From positions 124,001 to 188,000 of the forward strand of contig NZ_JAIZEN010000005.1 of assembly GCF_024189295.1 (NCBI RefSeq): a stretch of 64,000 nucleotides of DNA, written 5' to 3'. The translations under genes were made by a program, and so were the position numbers. The stretch comes from Halobacillus sp. A1 (GTDB lineage Bacteria > Bacillota > Bacilli > Bacillales > Halobacillaceae). Below are positions 1 through 9,584 of this stretch, one piece after another. Every line of letters begins with the position of its first letter. The first letter of the stretch is position 1. Below the pieces are notes generated by a model. The model saw only the letters and a list, made by a program, of their open reading frames with translations, searched no databases and had not been told where the DNA came from.

Positions 1-711
1 CCAGTCACCGGAATGACTCCTTACCAGGCACGTCGTCTAGCTTTCAACATTAATATTCCAAAGGAAGCAGTAGGTAAAGCGGTTAAATTTATGCTTGGCC
101 TATACGATGTTTTCGTTCAAAAGGATTGTTCCATTGCGGAAATCAACCCGCTGGTAACTACTGGTGACGGAAATGTATTGGCATTAGATTCTAAATTGAA
201 TTTCGATGATAATGCTCTATATCGTCAAAAAGATATTGCAGACCTTCGTGACTTTGATGAAGAAGATCCAAAAGAAGTGGAGGCTTCTAATTTTGACTTG
301 AGCTACATTGCTCTAGATGGAAACATCGGGTGTATGGTCAACGGTGCAGGACTTGCTATGGCTACGATGGATACGATCAAGCACTATAGCGGTGATCCGG
401 CAAACTTCTTGGATGTCGGTGGTGGAGCAACTACTGAAAAGGTTACAGAAGCCTTTAAAATCATTCTTTCTGACGATAATGTTAAAGGAATTTTTGTGAA
501 CATTTTCGGAGGAATTATGAAATGTGACATCATTGCGGAAGGTGTAGTTGAAGCGACAAAACAAATTGGCTTAACACTGCCGCTGGTCGTTAGATTAGAA
601 GGTACGAATGTTGAAGCCGGGAAGAAAATTCTCGATGAATCCGGATTGAACATTACTTCAGCAGACTCCATGGCAAACGGTGCTCAAAAAATCGTAGAAC
701 TAGTAAAGTAG
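1..711 (+). CDS. sucC: Succinyl-CoA synthetase (ADP-forming) beta subunit, 3' part
   Basis: This is the C-terminal 236 residues of the beta subunit of succinate-CoA ligase, which makes ATP or GTP from succinyl-CoA in the TCA cycle. The open frame runs in from base 1, so the start and the N-terminal ATP-grasp half lie outside the window. The visible part has the end of the ATP-grasp fold ([22 protein letters not shown]) and the CoA-ligase-like domain with GGGATTEKV and [10 protein letters not shown], both typical of SucC. sucD follows after 16 bases with its own Shine-Dalgarno sequence, so the two subunits are co-transcribed. The family assignment is secure. Confidence 0.97.
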   Translation, partial: PVTGMTPYQARRLAFNINIPKEAVGKAVKFMLGLYDVFVQKDCSIAEINPLVTTGDGNVLALDSKLNFDDNALYRQKDIADLRDFDEEDPKEVEASNFDLSYIALDGNIGCMVNGAGLAMATMDTIKHYSGDPANFLDVGGGATTEKVTEAFKIILSDDNVKGIFVNIFGGIMKCDIIAEGVVEATKQIGLTLPLVVRLEGTNVEAGKKILDESGLNITSADSMANGAQKIVELVK

Positions 712-727
712 AAAGGCGGGGAATGGA

Positions 728-1630
728 ATGAGTGTATATATTAATAAAGATACAAAAGTAATTGTGCAAGGGATTACTGGCTCAACAGCCCTTTTTCACA
801 CGAAACAAATGGTCGAATATGGTACACAAATCGTAGGTGGGGTAACACCTGGTAAAGGCGGTACAGAAGTAGAAGGGATTCCTGTGTTTAATACAGTTTC
901 TGAAGCCGTAGAAAAAACAGGTGCCAACGCTTCCGTTATTTACGTTCCAGCACCATTCGCTGCTGATGCCATTATGGAAGCGACAGATGCGGAGCTTGAT
1001 TTGGCAATCTGTATTACTGAACATATTCCGGTACTTGACATGGTGAAAGTGAAACGGTTTATGGAAGGTAAGAAAACTAGACTTGTAGGACCGAACTGTC
1101 CGGGTGTCATTACTCCTGATGAATGTAAGATTGGAATTATGCCTGGCTACATCCACAAAAAAGGCCACGTAGGCGTAGTTTCCCGTTCTGGTACTTTGAC
1201 TTATGAAGCTGTACATCAGTTGTCAGAAGCAGGTCTTGGACAGTCTACGGCTGTTGGTATCGGCGGAGATCCAGTTAACGGTACAGATTTCATCGATGTC
1301 TTAAAGGCATTCAATGAAGATAGTGATACTGAAGCTGTCATTATGATCGGTGAGATTGGCGGAACAGCTGAAGAAGAAGCTGCAGAGTGGGTGAAAGCCA
1401 ATATGTCTAAGCCTGTCGTAGGGTTTATCGGCGGACGCACTGCGCCTCCAGGAAAGCGTATGGGCCATGCAGGCGCTATTATTTCCGGTGGTAAAGGAAC
1501 AGCTGATGAGAAAATCCGTGTCATGAATGAGTGTGGAATTGAAGTGGCTGAAACTCCTTCCGTTATGGGAGAGACGTTAATCGATGTTTTGAAAAAAGAA
1601 AACTTATATGAAAAATGTAAAACTCATTAA
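728..1630 (+). CDS. sucD: Succinyl-CoA synthetase alpha subunit
   Basis: This 300-residue protein is the alpha subunit of succinate-CoA ligase; it carries the CoA-binding Rossmann domain and the histidine that is phosphorylated during catalysis. The N-terminal CoA-binding region ([15 protein letters not shown], residues about 11-25) and the C-terminal [14 protein letters not shown] segment, whose His is the expected phospho-acceptor, are both present. Length equals the usual size for Bacillus SucD. The ATG start follows GGCGGGG at normal spacing. It closes the sucCD operon and is followed by a hairpin terminator. Confidence 0.97.
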   Translation: MSVYINKDTKVIVQGITGSTALFHTKQMVEYGTQIVGGVTPGKGGTEVEGIPVFNTVSEAVEKTGANASVIYVPAPFAADAIMEATDAELDLAICITEHIPVLDMVKVKRFMEGKKTRLVGPNCPGVITPDECKIGIMPGYIHKKGHVGVVSRSGTLTYEAVHQLSEAGLGQSTAVGIGGDPVNGTDFIDVLKAFNEDSDTEAVIMIGEIGGTAEEEAAEWVKANMSKPVVGFIGGRTAPPGKRMGHAGAIISGGKGTADEKIRVMNECGIEVAETPSVMGETLIDVLKKENLYEKCKTH

Positions 1631-1636
1631 TAGCTT

Positions 1637-1670
1637 GAAAACCGTGTCTAATCAGGCACGGTTTTCCTTA
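1637..1670 (+). terminator. Rho-independent terminator after sucCD
   Basis: A perfect 10-bp stem (GAAAACCGTG at 1637-1646 with CACGGTTTTC at 1657-1666) encloses a 10-base loop. The T-rich side is short (TTTTCCTT), so termination may be partial and dprA could receive some read-through. Confidence 0.75.
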
Positions 1671-1695
1671 TAATTTATGGAAATGAGGATGGTAC

Positions 1696-2574
1696 ATGAA
1701 CTTGCAAAAAGAAGCATTAATTACATTGCACGATTGCCCATACGTCACCAGATCTATGCTTAAAAGAATGATGAAAATTGAAGGACTTCTTACATCTCTC
1801 CCCAGCTTGACTCCTGCTGAAATCACAAAAGAGACATCTCTCCCCCTGGAACGTTCTGCGGCTATTTTCAAATACATCGAGAATCCCAATATAATGAAGA
1901 AACTCGACATAAATCGATCCCAATATAAGTTTATTACACTATTTGATAAAGAATATCCAGCTGTTTTGAGAAATATCCCCGATCCCCCTCTTGTTCTTTA
2001 TGCTTCAGGCCGCATAGACCACCTTCAGATTCCATTAAATTTAAGTGTAGTCGGTACTCGAACACCCTCTCAATACGCTTACCCTTCCATGAGAAAGATC
2101 ATTGATCCGCTAGTCCAATCAAAATTTAATATAGTCAGTGGAATGGCGATGGGTATCGATCAATTTGCACACAAAATCGCCATAATGAATAAAGGGACGA
2201 CAATCGCTGTCATCGGTTCAGGTTTCCATCACTTATATCCGAGAAATGATATGAATTTATTTGATAAGATTGCATCAGAACAGCTTTTACTAAGCGAATA
2301 CCCGCCTGACCGTCCAGCCCGCAAGCACCATTTTCCTGAGAGGAACCGTATCATTTCTGGCCTTTCGGAAGCCGTGTTAGTAATTGAAGCGAGGTTAAAA
2401 AGCGGTTCTTTAATTACCGTCGATCAGGCGCTGGAACAGGGAAAAGATGTTTATGCTTTACCAGGGCCGATCGGATCACCTACGAGTGAAGGATGCCATC
2501 AAATTATAAAGCAAGGTGCACAGTTAGTTCATAGCTGCGCTGACATTATAAAAGGATACTGTGAGAAAAATTAA
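1696..2574 (+). CDS. dprA: DNA-processing protein DprA (Smf)
   Basis: DprA binds incoming single-stranded DNA during natural transformation and loads RecA on it. The 292-residue protein has an N-terminal helical segment and then the Rossmann-like DprA core: SVVGTR at about residue 117, the SGMAMGIDQFAH motif that defines the family, GSGFHHLYP, SEYPP, FPERNRIISGLS and the late GSLITVDQALEQGKDVYALPG run. The C-terminal winged-helix domain found in some DprA proteins is absent, as in B. subtilis. The ATG follows a weak GAGGATG ribosome site. Its place between sucD and topA matches the Bacillus order. It suggests, but does not prove, competence. Confidence 0.95.
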   Translation: MNLQKEALITLHDCPYVTRSMLKRMMKIEGLLTSLPSLTPAEITKETSLPLERSAAIFKYIENPNIMKKLDINRSQYKFITLFDKEYPAVLRNIPDPPLVLYASGRIDHLQIPLNLSVVGTRTPSQYAYPSMRKIIDPLVQSKFNIVSGMAMGIDQFAHKIAIMNKGTTIAVIGSGFHHLYPRNDMNLFDKIASEQLLLSEYPPDRPARKHHFPERNRIISGLSEAVLVIEARLKSGSLITVDQALEQGKDVYALPGPIGSPTSEGCHQIIKQGAQLVHSCADIIKGYCEKN

Positions 2575-2644
2575 AATTTTCCTAAAATAGTACGTATGAT
2601 TAGGTGCAGAGCAGCTTATTCTATACAAAAATGGGGTAGTCAGT

Positions 2645-2674
2645 TTGACAAACGGTTTCATTGTATTTAATAAT
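2645..2674 (+). promoter_or_regulatory. Probable SigA promoter for topA
   Basis: A consensus -35 TTGACA (2645-2650) is followed after 18 bases by AATAAT (2669-2674). It lies about 50 bases upstream of the topA start codon. Position and sequence fit a vegetative promoter; no experiment supports it. Confidence 0.55.
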
Positions 2675-2727
2675 AGGGAAGATTTGTGATATATATAAAC
2701 AGAGAAACCTCTATGGGAGGAAACTAC

Positions 2728-4803
2728 ATGGCAGATTATCTTGTAATCGTTGAATCACCAGCCAAAGCTAAAACGATTGAACGTTACCTTGGAAAAAAAT
2801 ATAAAGTGAAAGCATCATTAGGACACGTAAGGGACTTACCAAGAAGTCAAATGGGAGTCGACGTTGAAAATGAATTTGAACCGAAATATATAACCATACG
2901 CGGGAAAGGTCCCGTTTTAAAAGAATTGAAAACCGCAGCGAAAAAAGCAAAACGCGTCTACCTCGCAGCTGACCCCGACCGCGAAGGGGAAGCTATTGCC
3001 TGGCATTTGGCACACAGCTTGGATATAGATGATAAATCCAAATGCAGAGTCGTATTTAATGAAATTACAAAAGAGGCAATTAAAGATTCATTTAAACAGC
3101 CTAGAACGATAGATTCTGATTTGGTCGATGCTCAGCAAGCCAGGCGGATACTAGATCGGCTGGTCGGATATAATATAAGTCCGATTTTATGGAAAAAGGT
3201 GAAAAAAGGATTGAGTGCCGGACGGGTTCAATCTGTAGCTGTAAAAATCATAATCGACCGTGAGAATGAAATTAAAAATTTTCAGCCGGAAGAATATTGG
3301 TCCATTGATGCTGAGTTTTTAAAGGATCAGGAGCTTTTTGAAGGGTTTTTTTATGGGATCGACGGCAAGAAAAAAGAATTGAAAACGGAAGAGGACGTCA
3401 AGAAAATTCAAAGTCAAATGAAGGGTGACGATTTTTCTGTTGATAAAGTCAATAAAAGAGAAAGAAAGCGTAACCCATCACAACCCTTTACGACGTCCTC
3501 CTTACAACAAGAAGCCGCACGTAAATTAAATTTCAGGGCTAAGAAAACGATGATGGTTGCCCAACAACTTTATGAAGGAATCGATTTGAAAGGAAAGCAG
3601 GGAATTACAGGCCTGATCACTTACATGAGAACTGATTCCACCAGACTTTCCAACACTGCTAAAGAGGATGCAAAACAATATATTGAAAATAACTTCGGTA
3701 ATGAATTTCTAGCAAATCCAAGTGGTGGCAAAAAGCAGGGCGGGGCCCAGGATGCTCACGAAGCAATTCGACCTACTGGCGCGGATAGAGATCCGAAAGC
3801 TATGAAAAGCCTTCTTTCACGAGATCAATATCGTTTGTATAAATTGATTTGGGACCGATTCATAGCAAGCCAGATGGCTCCAGCTATATTAGACACCATG
3901 ACCGTACACTTGTATAACCAGGGTGTAGAGTTCAGAGCCACTGGATCTAAAGTGAAGTTTAAAGGTTTTATGAAAGTGTACATCGAGGGAACAGACGATG
4001 ATAAGAAAGAAAAAGATAAGTTGCTGCCTGATTTAGAAGAGGGAATGATCGTCAAGGCTCAAGCGATTAAACCCAATCAGCATTTCACCCAGCCGCCACC
4101 AAGGTATACGGAGGCACGTCTTGTAAGAACTCTCGAAGAATTAGGGATTGGCCGGCCTTCGACATATGCGCCTACGCTTGACACCATTCAGCGACGGGGA
4201 TACGTAGCATTAGATAACAAACGTTTTGTACCAACTGAACTTGGAGAAATCGTTTTGGAGCAGCTGAAGGAGTACTTCCCTGAGATCATTGATGCTGGTT
4301 TTACGAAAGACATGGAAGATGACTTAGACTCGGTGGAAGAAGGAAAACAAGACTGGGTCTCGATTATCTCTGAATTTTACCAGGGTTTTCAGCCAAGACT
4401 TGAAAAAGCTGAAAAAGAAATGGAAGAAGTTGAAATCAAAGATGAACCTGCAGGCATCGAATGTGAGAAATGCGGGCATGAATTGGTATACAAAATGGGG
4501 CGTTACGGAAAATTCTTAGCTTGTTCTAATTTTCCTGAGTGCAGAAACACGAAACCTATTTTGAAAAAAATCGACGTCACTTGTCCTAAATGTAACGAGG
4601 GTGAAGTCGTTGAGAGAAAAAGTAAGAAAAACCGTAAGTTCTACGGATGTGAAAGATATCCTGAGTGTGACTTTATTTCATGGGATAAACCGATCTCAAG
4701 ACCGTGTCCTAAATGTGAGCAATTGTTGGTAGAGAAGAAAGCGAAAAAAGGAACACAAATTCAATGTACAAATTGTGATTATAAAGAAGAACAACAATCG
4801 TAA
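2728..4803 (+). CDS. topA: DNA topoisomerase I (type IA)
   Basis: Topoisomerase I relaxes negative supercoils by single-strand passage. The protein has an N-terminal TOPRIM domain ([17 protein letters not shown], then [13 protein letters not shown] with the metal-binding acidic residues), a central gate region with [10 protein letters not shown] in which Tyr299 is the expected catalytic tyrosine, and three C-terminal four-cysteine zinc modules (beginning CEKCG, CPKCN and CPKCE). The start was placed at ATG 2728 because GGGAGG sits 7 bases upstream and the next residues [14 protein letters not shown] match the family start; an upstream in-frame ATG at 2686 lacks this site. The 691-residue length is normal for Bacillaceae. 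Confidence 0.97.
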   Translation: MADYLVIVESPAKAKTIERYLGKKYKVKASLGHVRDLPRSQMGVDVENEFEPKYITIRGKGPVLKELKTAAKKAKRVYLAADPDREGEAIAWHLAHSLDIDDKSKCRVVFNEITKEAIKDSFKQPRTIDSDLVDAQQARRILDRLVGYNISPILWKKVKKGLSAGRVQSVAVKIIIDRENEIKNFQPEEYWSIDAEFLKDQELFEGFFYGIDGKKKELKTEEDVKKIQSQMKGDDFSVDKVNKRERKRNPSQPFTTSSLQQEAARKLNFRAKKTMMVAQQLYEGIDLKGKQGITGLITYMRTDSTRLSNTAKEDAKQYIENNFGNEFLANPSGGKKQGGAQDAHEAIRPTGADRDPKAMKSLLSRDQYRLYKLIWDRFIASQMAPAILDTMTVHLYNQGVEFRATGSKVKFKGFMKVYIEGTDDDKKEKDKLLPDLEEGMIVKAQAIKPNQHFTQPPPRYTEARLVRTLEELGIGRPSTYAPTLDTIQRRGYVALDNKRFVPTELGEIVLEQLKEYFPEIIDAGFTKDMEDDLDSVEEGKQDWVSIISEFYQGFQPRLEKAEKEMEEVEIKDEPAGIECEKCGHELVYKMGRYGKFLACSNFPECRNTKPILKKIDVTCPKCNEGEVVERKSKKNRKFYGCERYPECDFISWDKPISRPCPKCEQLLVEKKAKKGTQIQCTNCDYKEEQQS

Positions 4804-4815
4804 AGACCAAAACGC

Positions 4816-4849
4816 AAACCTATGGTAAGCAATATACCATAGGTTTTTT
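4816..4849 (+). terminator. topA terminator, with a competing third arm downstream
   Basis: A perfect 12-bp stem (AAACCTATGGTA at 4816-4827 with TACCATAGGTTT at 4835-4846) is followed by a T run, giving a strong intrinsic terminator. A third copy of the left arm, AACCTATGGT, occurs at 4855-4864 and could pair with the middle arm instead. Confidence 0.85.
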
Positions 4850-4954
4850 CATTTAACCTATGGTAATAATAGGTGTCTAATTTACATAAAATTATTATTT
4901 AATGATACGTCAGGATTATTAAATACTCGATTTCGAAACATTTGGCGGGTAGAT

Positions 4955-5245
4955 CGGTGTGGATGGGAATAGCTCGCTTTCCGGAAGACCGCAGTAAACA
5001 TACCTGGATTGGAATGAAAAGGGTTTGTAGTGGGAGGTTTCTTTAAGCTTTTTTCTGAAGAATTCGTAAGTTATCTTCCCAAACCTAAGAGAACACAGAA
5101 GGATCCTTTGGAAAGAGAGTATATGCTGAGATCCCACAAGGCATTAGCCTGGCCCGTCTAAGAAAGAGGTGAGTACCTCAGCAGGCGAGTACCTAGGAAG
5201 CTCACCCCATGCCCATGGTAAGCGAGCCATATGAACAACACGGAA
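4955..5245 (+). repeat. Decayed intergenic repeat-like element with inverted ends, where trmFO would be expected
   Basis: The 680-base gap between topA and xerC has no convincing gene. Its middle is bounded by inverted 14-mers, ATAGCTCGCTTTCC at 4969-4982 and GGTAAGCGAGCCAT at 5217-5230 (12 of 14 pair when one is reverse-complemented), and the similarity extends weakly outward. Inside are smaller inverted pieces such as GAGGTGAGTACCTC (5166-5179). The wording (CTCGCTTTCC, GAGATCCCACAAGG, AAGCTCACCCC) resembles a GC-rich repeat I recall from intergenic regions of Bacillaceae; this comes from memory and has not been searched. The short reverse-strand frame over this area looks spurious. Confidence 0.45.
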
Positions 5246-5271
5246 ATTTAACAAACCTTCATTTAAAATAA

Positions 5272-5300
5272 TTGACACCGTTCGACATGACGGCTATAAT
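5272..5300 (+). promoter_or_regulatory. Consensus SigA promoter upstream of xerC
   Basis: TTGACA (5272-5277) and TATAAT (5295-5300) are separated by exactly 17 bases, a perfect match to the SigA consensus. It lies about 185 bases upstream of xerC and would give a long leader. Confidence 0.7.
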
Positions 5301-5411
5301 TACCGTTTGGTAAGAGTATTTACTTGACAGTTATTTCAAAAAGATATGTTTATTTTCCATTGACTCAGCCGTATAATAGGTTAGGTGAATATAAAACAAT
5401 TCAGAATTTTA

Positions 5412-5441
5412 TTACAATTGGTTTAAATTCATTGTTATAAT
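5412..5441 (+). promoter_or_regulatory. Second, start-proximal SigA-type promoter for xerC
   Basis: TTACAA (5412-5417), an 18-base spacer and TATAAT (5436-5441) lie about 40 bases upstream of the xerC start codon. A further isolated TATAAT at 5372-5377 lacks a good -35 box. Confidence 0.5.
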
Positions 5442-5484
5442 AGTGAATAGTGTGATAGAATTTAAACGCTTTAAGAGGTGAACT

Positions 5485-6390
5485 ATGACAACGCTTCTTC
5501 ATCAAAAAGAATTGTTTGTGGAATATTTGCAAATAGAAAAAAATGCATCATCGTTAACCATTGAACAGTATAAGAACGATATTGAAGGATTTTTCGGTTT
5601 CATGACAGCAGAGAATATACATTCCCTGACAGACGTAGATTTTTCCTTCATCAGAGTCTATCTATCCACTCTTCATGATAAGGAGCTGTCAAGAAGAAGT
5701 ATCTCAAGAAAGCTTTCATGTTTGCGTAGTTTTTATAGGTTTCTTGAAAGAGAGAGGTACGTAACCAATAATCCATTTTTGAATGTTCGGATGCCGAAAA
5801 GTGAAAATCCTATTCCTGAGTTTTTTTACGAGGAGGAGCTTGAACATCTATTTGAAGTAAGTGACTTATCATCTCCTCTAGGTCAACGAAATCAAGCCAT
5901 TCTTGAACTGCTTTATGGAACGGGTATGCGAGTAAGTGAGTGTGAGCAGCTTGAAATAAAAGATGTCGACTTTTCATTAACTACTTTACTCGTTCGAGGT
6001 AAAGGCCGCAAAGAGAGGTTCATCCCTTTTGGAAGTTTTGCAGAAGAAGCATTGAAACGCTACTTAAAAGACGGACGCAACACTCTTATAAAAGAGGAAA
6101 GTGCTTCATCCCGTTTATTCTTGAACAATAGAGGCGGTCCATTAACAGCACGAGGAATCCGGACGATATTGGATAAGATGGTTAAGGATGCCGCATTAAC
6201 GATAGACATTCACCCTCATAAATTAAGGCATTCGTTTGCTACTCACCTGTTAAACGGGGGGGCTGATCTTCGTTCGGTTCAGGAACTATTAGGACATGAG
6301 CACCTATCTTCGACTCAAATATATACTCACGTAACGAAGGACCGGCTGAAAGACGTATACATGAACAGCCATCCGCGCGCAAATAAGTAA
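5485..6390 (+). CDS. xerC: Tyrosine recombinase XerC (CodV)
   Basis: XerC works with XerD at the dif site to resolve chromosome dimers. The 301-residue protein has an N-terminal SAM-like DNA-binding domain (residues about 5-95) and a C-terminal catalytic domain. Seen in the latter are the first catalytic Arg in LLYGTGMRVSE, HKLRHSFATHLLNGG with the His-x-x-Arg pair, LLGHEHLSSTQIYTHV with the conserved His, and the nucleophile Tyr. Start ATG follows AAGAGGTG. It heads the hslV-hslU-codY unit as codV does in B. subtilis. Unlike there, trmFO is not upstream and the gene has its own promoters. Confidence 0.95.
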   Translation: MTTLLHQKELFVEYLQIEKNASSLTIEQYKNDIEGFFGFMTAENIHSLTDVDFSFIRVYLSTLHDKELSRRSISRKLSCLRSFYRFLERERYVTNNPFLNVRMPKSENPIPEFFYEEELEHLFEVSDLSSPLGQRNQAILELLYGTGMRVSECEQLEIKDVDFSLTTLLVRGKGRKERFIPFGSFAEEALKRYLKDGRNTLIKEESASSRLFLNNRGGPLTARGIRTILDKMVKDAALTIDIHPHKLRHSFATHLLNGGADLRSVQELLGHEHLSSTQIYTHVTKDRLKDVYMNSHPRANK

Positions 6391-6402
6391 TGAGGTGATC
6401 AT

Positions 6403-6948
6403 ATGGATCAACAGTTTCATGCTACAACGATCTTTGCTGTACAGCATAACGGCCAATCAGCGATGAGCGGTGACGGGCAAGTAACTTTAGGAAATCAAGT
6501 GGTCATGAAGCATAAAGCGGTCAAAGTCCGCAGACTATACAACGAGCAAGTTCTCGCTGGATTTGCCGGCTCTGTAGCTGATGCCTTTACACTCTTTGAA
6601 AAATTTGAAGCTAAACTTGAAGCTTATGACGGTAATTTAGCTCGCGCATCTGTAGAATTAGCTAAAGAATGGCGGAGTGATCAAGTCTTAAGAAAACTTG
6701 AAGCGATGTTAATTGTCATGAATAAGGAAAAAATGTTTCTAGTCTCAGGAACTGGGGAAGTTATAGAACCGGATGACGGCATATTAGCCATTGGCTCTGG
6801 CGGTAACTATGCGCTGAGCGCGGGCCGTGCATTGAAAAGATACTCACCAGAGAAGTCGGCCAGACAAATCGCCCATGCTGCGCTTGAAATAGCTGGGGAA
6901 ATATGTGTGTTTACTAACGACCAGATCACTTTAGAGGTCCTGGAATGA
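6403..6948 (+). CDS. hslV: ATP-dependent protease proteolytic subunit HslV (ClpQ/CodW)
   Basis: HslV is the proteasome-like peptidase that forms the HslUV complex with the ATPase encoded next door. The 181-residue chain has the N-terminal ATTIFAVQ, the GDGQVT loop, [16 protein letters not shown] and [14 protein letters not shown], all family signatures. The start is forced: an in-frame stop lies four codons upstream and GAGGTGATC is well spaced. The chain begins MDQQFHATT, so the expected Thr nucleophile would need removal of several residues. The B. subtilis protein is described as using an N-terminal serine; no Ser is present at position 2 here. Confidence 0.95.
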   Translation: MDQQFHATTIFAVQHNGQSAMSGDGQVTLGNQVVMKHKAVKVRRLYNEQVLAGFAGSVADAFTLFEKFEAKLEAYDGNLARASVELAKEWRSDQVLRKLEAMLIVMNKEKMFLVSGTGEVIEPDDGILAIGSGGNYALSAGRALKRYSPEKSARQIAHAALEIAGEICVFTNDQITLEVLE

Positions 6949-6961
6949 GGAGGTTTGTATC

Positions 6962-8359
6962 GTGTCTATTGATTTAACTCCAAAACAAATAGTCGAGCGG
7001 TTGGACAAATATATAATAGGTCAGACAGATGCGAAGAAATCCGTTGCTGTAGCTTTGCGAAACAGGTATCGTCGTATGAAGTTGACGGATGATTTGAAGA
7101 ACGAAGTCGTTCCTAAAAACATTTTGATGATGGGTCCTACAGGAGTAGGTAAAACGGAAGTAGCAAGGAGACTGGCCAAGCTGGTAGGAGCTCCTTTTGT
7201 AAAAGTGGAAGCTACTAAATTTACCGAAGTCGGGTACGTCGGCCGTGATGTTGAATCAATGGTGCGTGATCTCGTTGAAATGGCTGTAAGAATGGTAAAG
7301 GAACAGAAAATGGAATCTGTGAAGGGCAAAGCTGAAGAGCAGGCGAATAAGCGATTAGTCAAATTGCTTGTTCCTTCTAAGAAAAAGCAGGGCAACACAA
7401 TGAAAAACCCTTTTGAAATGCTTTTCCAGCAAAACGAAAACGAGTCAACACAGAAGGAAAATGCGGATGAGGAAACGGAAGTAGAATCGAAAAGAAAACG
7501 TATCAAACAGCAGCTGGATTTAGGTGAACTTGAGGACCATATGGTTACTGTAGAGATAGAGGAGTCACAATCTTCCATGTTTGATATGATGCAAGGATCG
7601 GGAATGGAGCAGATGGGTATGAATATGCAGGATGCCTTCAGCCAATTCATGCCAAAGAAAAAGAAAAAGCGCAGACTCCCTGTCAATGAAGCTCGTAAAG
7701 TCCTGACTCAGGAAGAAGCTCAAAAACTCGTGGATATGGATGAAATTGGCCAGGAAGCGGTAGAAAAGGTCGAACAATCAGGCATGATCTTTATCGACGA
7801 AATCGATAAAGTAGCTGCCAAGGGAGAAAATCAGGGCAACGTTTCAAGAGAAGGTGTCCAGCGTGATATACTTCCAATCATCGAAGGGTCGACCATCGTC
7901 ACAAAATATGGGCCGGTTTCCACCGATCATATTTTGTTCATCGCTGCAGGAGCCTTCCATATGGCTAAACCTTCCGACTTGATCCCGGAATTGCAAGGAC
8001 GATTTCCGATTCGGGTAGAGTTAAATAAATTGACTGTGGAGGACTTCAGAAGTATTTTGATCGAGCCTTCCAATGCTCTAATCAAACAATATAAAGCCCT
8101 TCTTGAAACAGAAGGTATAAAGGTGGAATTTTCTGACGATGCTATTACTAGGATTGCGGAAATCGCTTATGAAGTGAACCAGGAAACGGATAACATTGGC
8201 GCCCGAAGACTTCATACGATCCTTGAAAAGCTTTTGGAGGATCTATCGTTCGAAGCTCCGGATGTTACACTGGAAACAATTGAAATAACCCCTCAATACG
8301 TAGAGAGCAAGCTTGCTACTATTGTTAAAAATAAAGACTTAAGCAGATTCATACTATAA
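6962..8359 (+). CDS. hslU: HslUV protease ATPase subunit HslU (ClpY)
   Basis: HslU is the AAA+ unfoldase that feeds substrates to HslV. The 465-residue protein has Walker [10 protein letters not shown] at residues about 58-66, the GYVGRDVE pore-loop motif, a variable charged I-domain (residues about 115-250), Walker [10 protein letters not shown] and the C-terminal sensor segment [16 protein letters not shown]. The conserved hydrophobic C-terminal tail LSRFIL, which docks into HslV, is intact. A GTG start at 6962 follows AGGAGG. It lies 13 bases after hslV and 23 before codY, consistent with one operon. Confidence 0.97.
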   Translation: MSIDLTPKQIVERLDKYIIGQTDAKKSVAVALRNRYRRMKLTDDLKNEVVPKNILMMGPTGVGKTEVARRLAKLVGAPFVKVEATKFTEVGYVGRDVESMVRDLVEMAVRMVKEQKMESVKGKAEEQANKRLVKLLVPSKKKQGNTMKNPFEMLFQQNENESTQKENADEETEVESKRKRIKQQLDLGELEDHMVTVEIEESQSSMFDMMQGSGMEQMGMNMQDAFSQFMPKKKKKRRLPVNEARKVLTQEEAQKLVDMDEIGQEAVEKVEQSGMIFIDEIDKVAAKGENQGNVSREGVQRDILPIIEGSTIVTKYGPVSTDHILFIAAGAFHMAKPSDLIPELQGRFPIRVELNKLTVEDFRSILIEPSNALIKQYKALLETEGIKVEFSDDAITRIAEIAYEVNQETDNIGARRLHTILEKLLEDLSFEAPDVTLETIEITPQYVESKLATIVKNKDLSRFIL

Positions 8360-8382
8360 CGTACTCGCAAGGAGGAACAACA

Positions 8383-9162
8383 ATGGAATTATTAAACCGT
8401 GCAAGAAGAATCAACGCAATGCTGCAAAAAACTACTGGAAAATCGGTGGATTTTAACGACATGTCTGCCACTTTAAGAGATGTCATCGGAGCCAATACTT
8501 TTATTTTAAGCAGAAGAGGTAAATTATTAGGTTTTGCCATTAAACAGGAAATTGAAAACGAACGTATGAAAGACATGCTTTCTGAACGTCAATTCCCTCA
8601 GGAGTACACTCAGAATTTATTCAACATTCAAGAAACTACTCCGAACCTGGATATCGAGAGTGAATATACAGCGTTTCCTGTAGAAAACAAAGAGTTGTTT
8701 GAAGAAGGATTGACTACCATCGTCCCTATTATCGGTGGAGGACAGCGTCTAGGAACCTTAATCCTTAGCCGCTTAAATGAAAGTTTCAATGAAGATGATC
8801 TATTACTTGCAGAGTACGGGGCCACCGTAGTCGGAATGGAAATCCTTCATGAGAAGACTGAAGAAATTGAACAAGAGGCTCGTAACAAAGCGGTAGTACA
8901 AATGGCAATCAGTTCTTTATCATATAGTGAATTAGAAGCCATCGAACACATCTTTGAAGAACTGGAAGGTAATGAAGGACTGCTAGTTGCAAGTAAAATT
9001 GCAGATAGAGTAGGAATTACGCGTTCAGTGATCGTCAATGCACTTCGTAAACTTGAAAGTGCCGGCGTTATTGAATCACGTTCATTAGGCATGAAAGGGA
9101 CGTATATTAAAGTCCTTAACAATAATTTCTTAGTTGAATTACAAAAACTTCGATCTAATTAA
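8383..9162 (+). CDS. codY: GTP-sensing global transcriptional repressor CodY
   Basis: CodY represses stationary-phase and amino-acid genes when GTP and branched-chain amino acids are abundant. The 259-residue protein has the N-terminal GAF domain for isoleucine/valine (residues about 1-155), a linker helix and a C-terminal winged helix-turn-helix with [21 protein letters not shown], nearly identical to the B. subtilis recognition region. The start is ATG after AAGGAGGAAC. In B. subtilis the fla/che operon follows directly; here a terminator and an insertion sequence come between. Confidence 0.98.
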   Translation: MELLNRARRINAMLQKTTGKSVDFNDMSATLRDVIGANTFILSRRGKLLGFAIKQEIENERMKDMLSERQFPQEYTQNLFNIQETTPNLDIESEYTAFPVENKELFEEGLTTIVPIIGGGQRLGTLILSRLNESFNEDDLLLAEYGATVVGMEILHEKTEEIEQEARNKAVVQMAISSLSYSELEAIEHIFEELEGNEGLLVASKIADRVGITRSVIVNALRKLESAGVIESRSLGMKGTYIKVLNNNFLVELQKLRSN

Positions 9163-9207
9163 TCAAAGTAATGTTCATTGAAAGATACTTTTTTACTAGA
9201 AACACGT

Positions 9208-9246
9208 CAGGCTGTTGAGAATGAGCTCAACAGCCTGATTTTTTTT
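9208..9246 (+). terminator. Strong terminator after codY
   Basis: A perfect 12-bp stem (CAGGCTGTTGAG at 9208-9219 with CTCAACAGCCTG at 9226-9237), a 6-base loop and an 8-T run form a textbook intrinsic terminator closing the xerC-hslVU-codY unit. Confidence 0.93.
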
Positions 9247-9549
9247 GGGAGGGAAGTGACCAGATCGTCCAGCAGGCGCCTTGTATTTGGATGGATTGAG
9301 TTTTGGAAAATTAAAGGAATGTAAAGAGTGTAAGTGAATCTTCATTAAGCGATCGTAGAGAATTAAACAAGTCTAATAGCTTCCAACGAAAGCTGGAGAG
9401 TGTTCCGCTAACTTTCTTTTTTTGTGTGCAAGATATGAGAAAAAGAATGAAGGAGGAGTGGAAACAAGTCTTAAAATGTGTCCGGCTCTCACTCTGAACA
9501 GTGAGTTTTTCTTCTGTAGGATTCAAAAGGGTATAAAAAAGTTGCAGCT
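9247..9549 (+). other. Non-coding gap between the codY terminator and the IS
   Basis: I see no gene here. A weak hairpin (CTCACT at 9488-9493 with AGTGAG at 9500-9505, then a T run) could be a minor terminator. The short reverse-strand frame at 9311-9526 has no ribosome site and a low-complexity composition. The stretch may be decayed sequence. Confidence 0.5.
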
Positions 9550-9559
9550 AAAAAACAGT

Positions 9560-9584
9560 TGATCTATCCCCCGAATAATGGACA
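9560..9584 (+). repeat. Left terminal inverted repeat of the IS
   Basis: This 25-base end pairs with 11024-11048. It begins TGATCTAT and ends ATGGACA. Its CCCCGAATAA segment is also one arm of a terminator hairpin. Confidence 0.88.

Noticed and set aside
4919-5137. Reverse-strand frame of 72 codons in the topA-xerC gap
   Set aside because: No ribosome site, it lies over the repeat-like element, and its residues resemble the spurious products such repeats give.
7021-7686. Reverse-strand frame of 221 codons opposite hslU
   Set aside because: Phe/Ser-rich shadow of the hslU I-domain codons, no ribosome site.
9311-9526. Reverse-strand frame of 71 codons between codY and the IS
   Set aside because: Low-complexity composition, no ribosome site and no recognisable domain.
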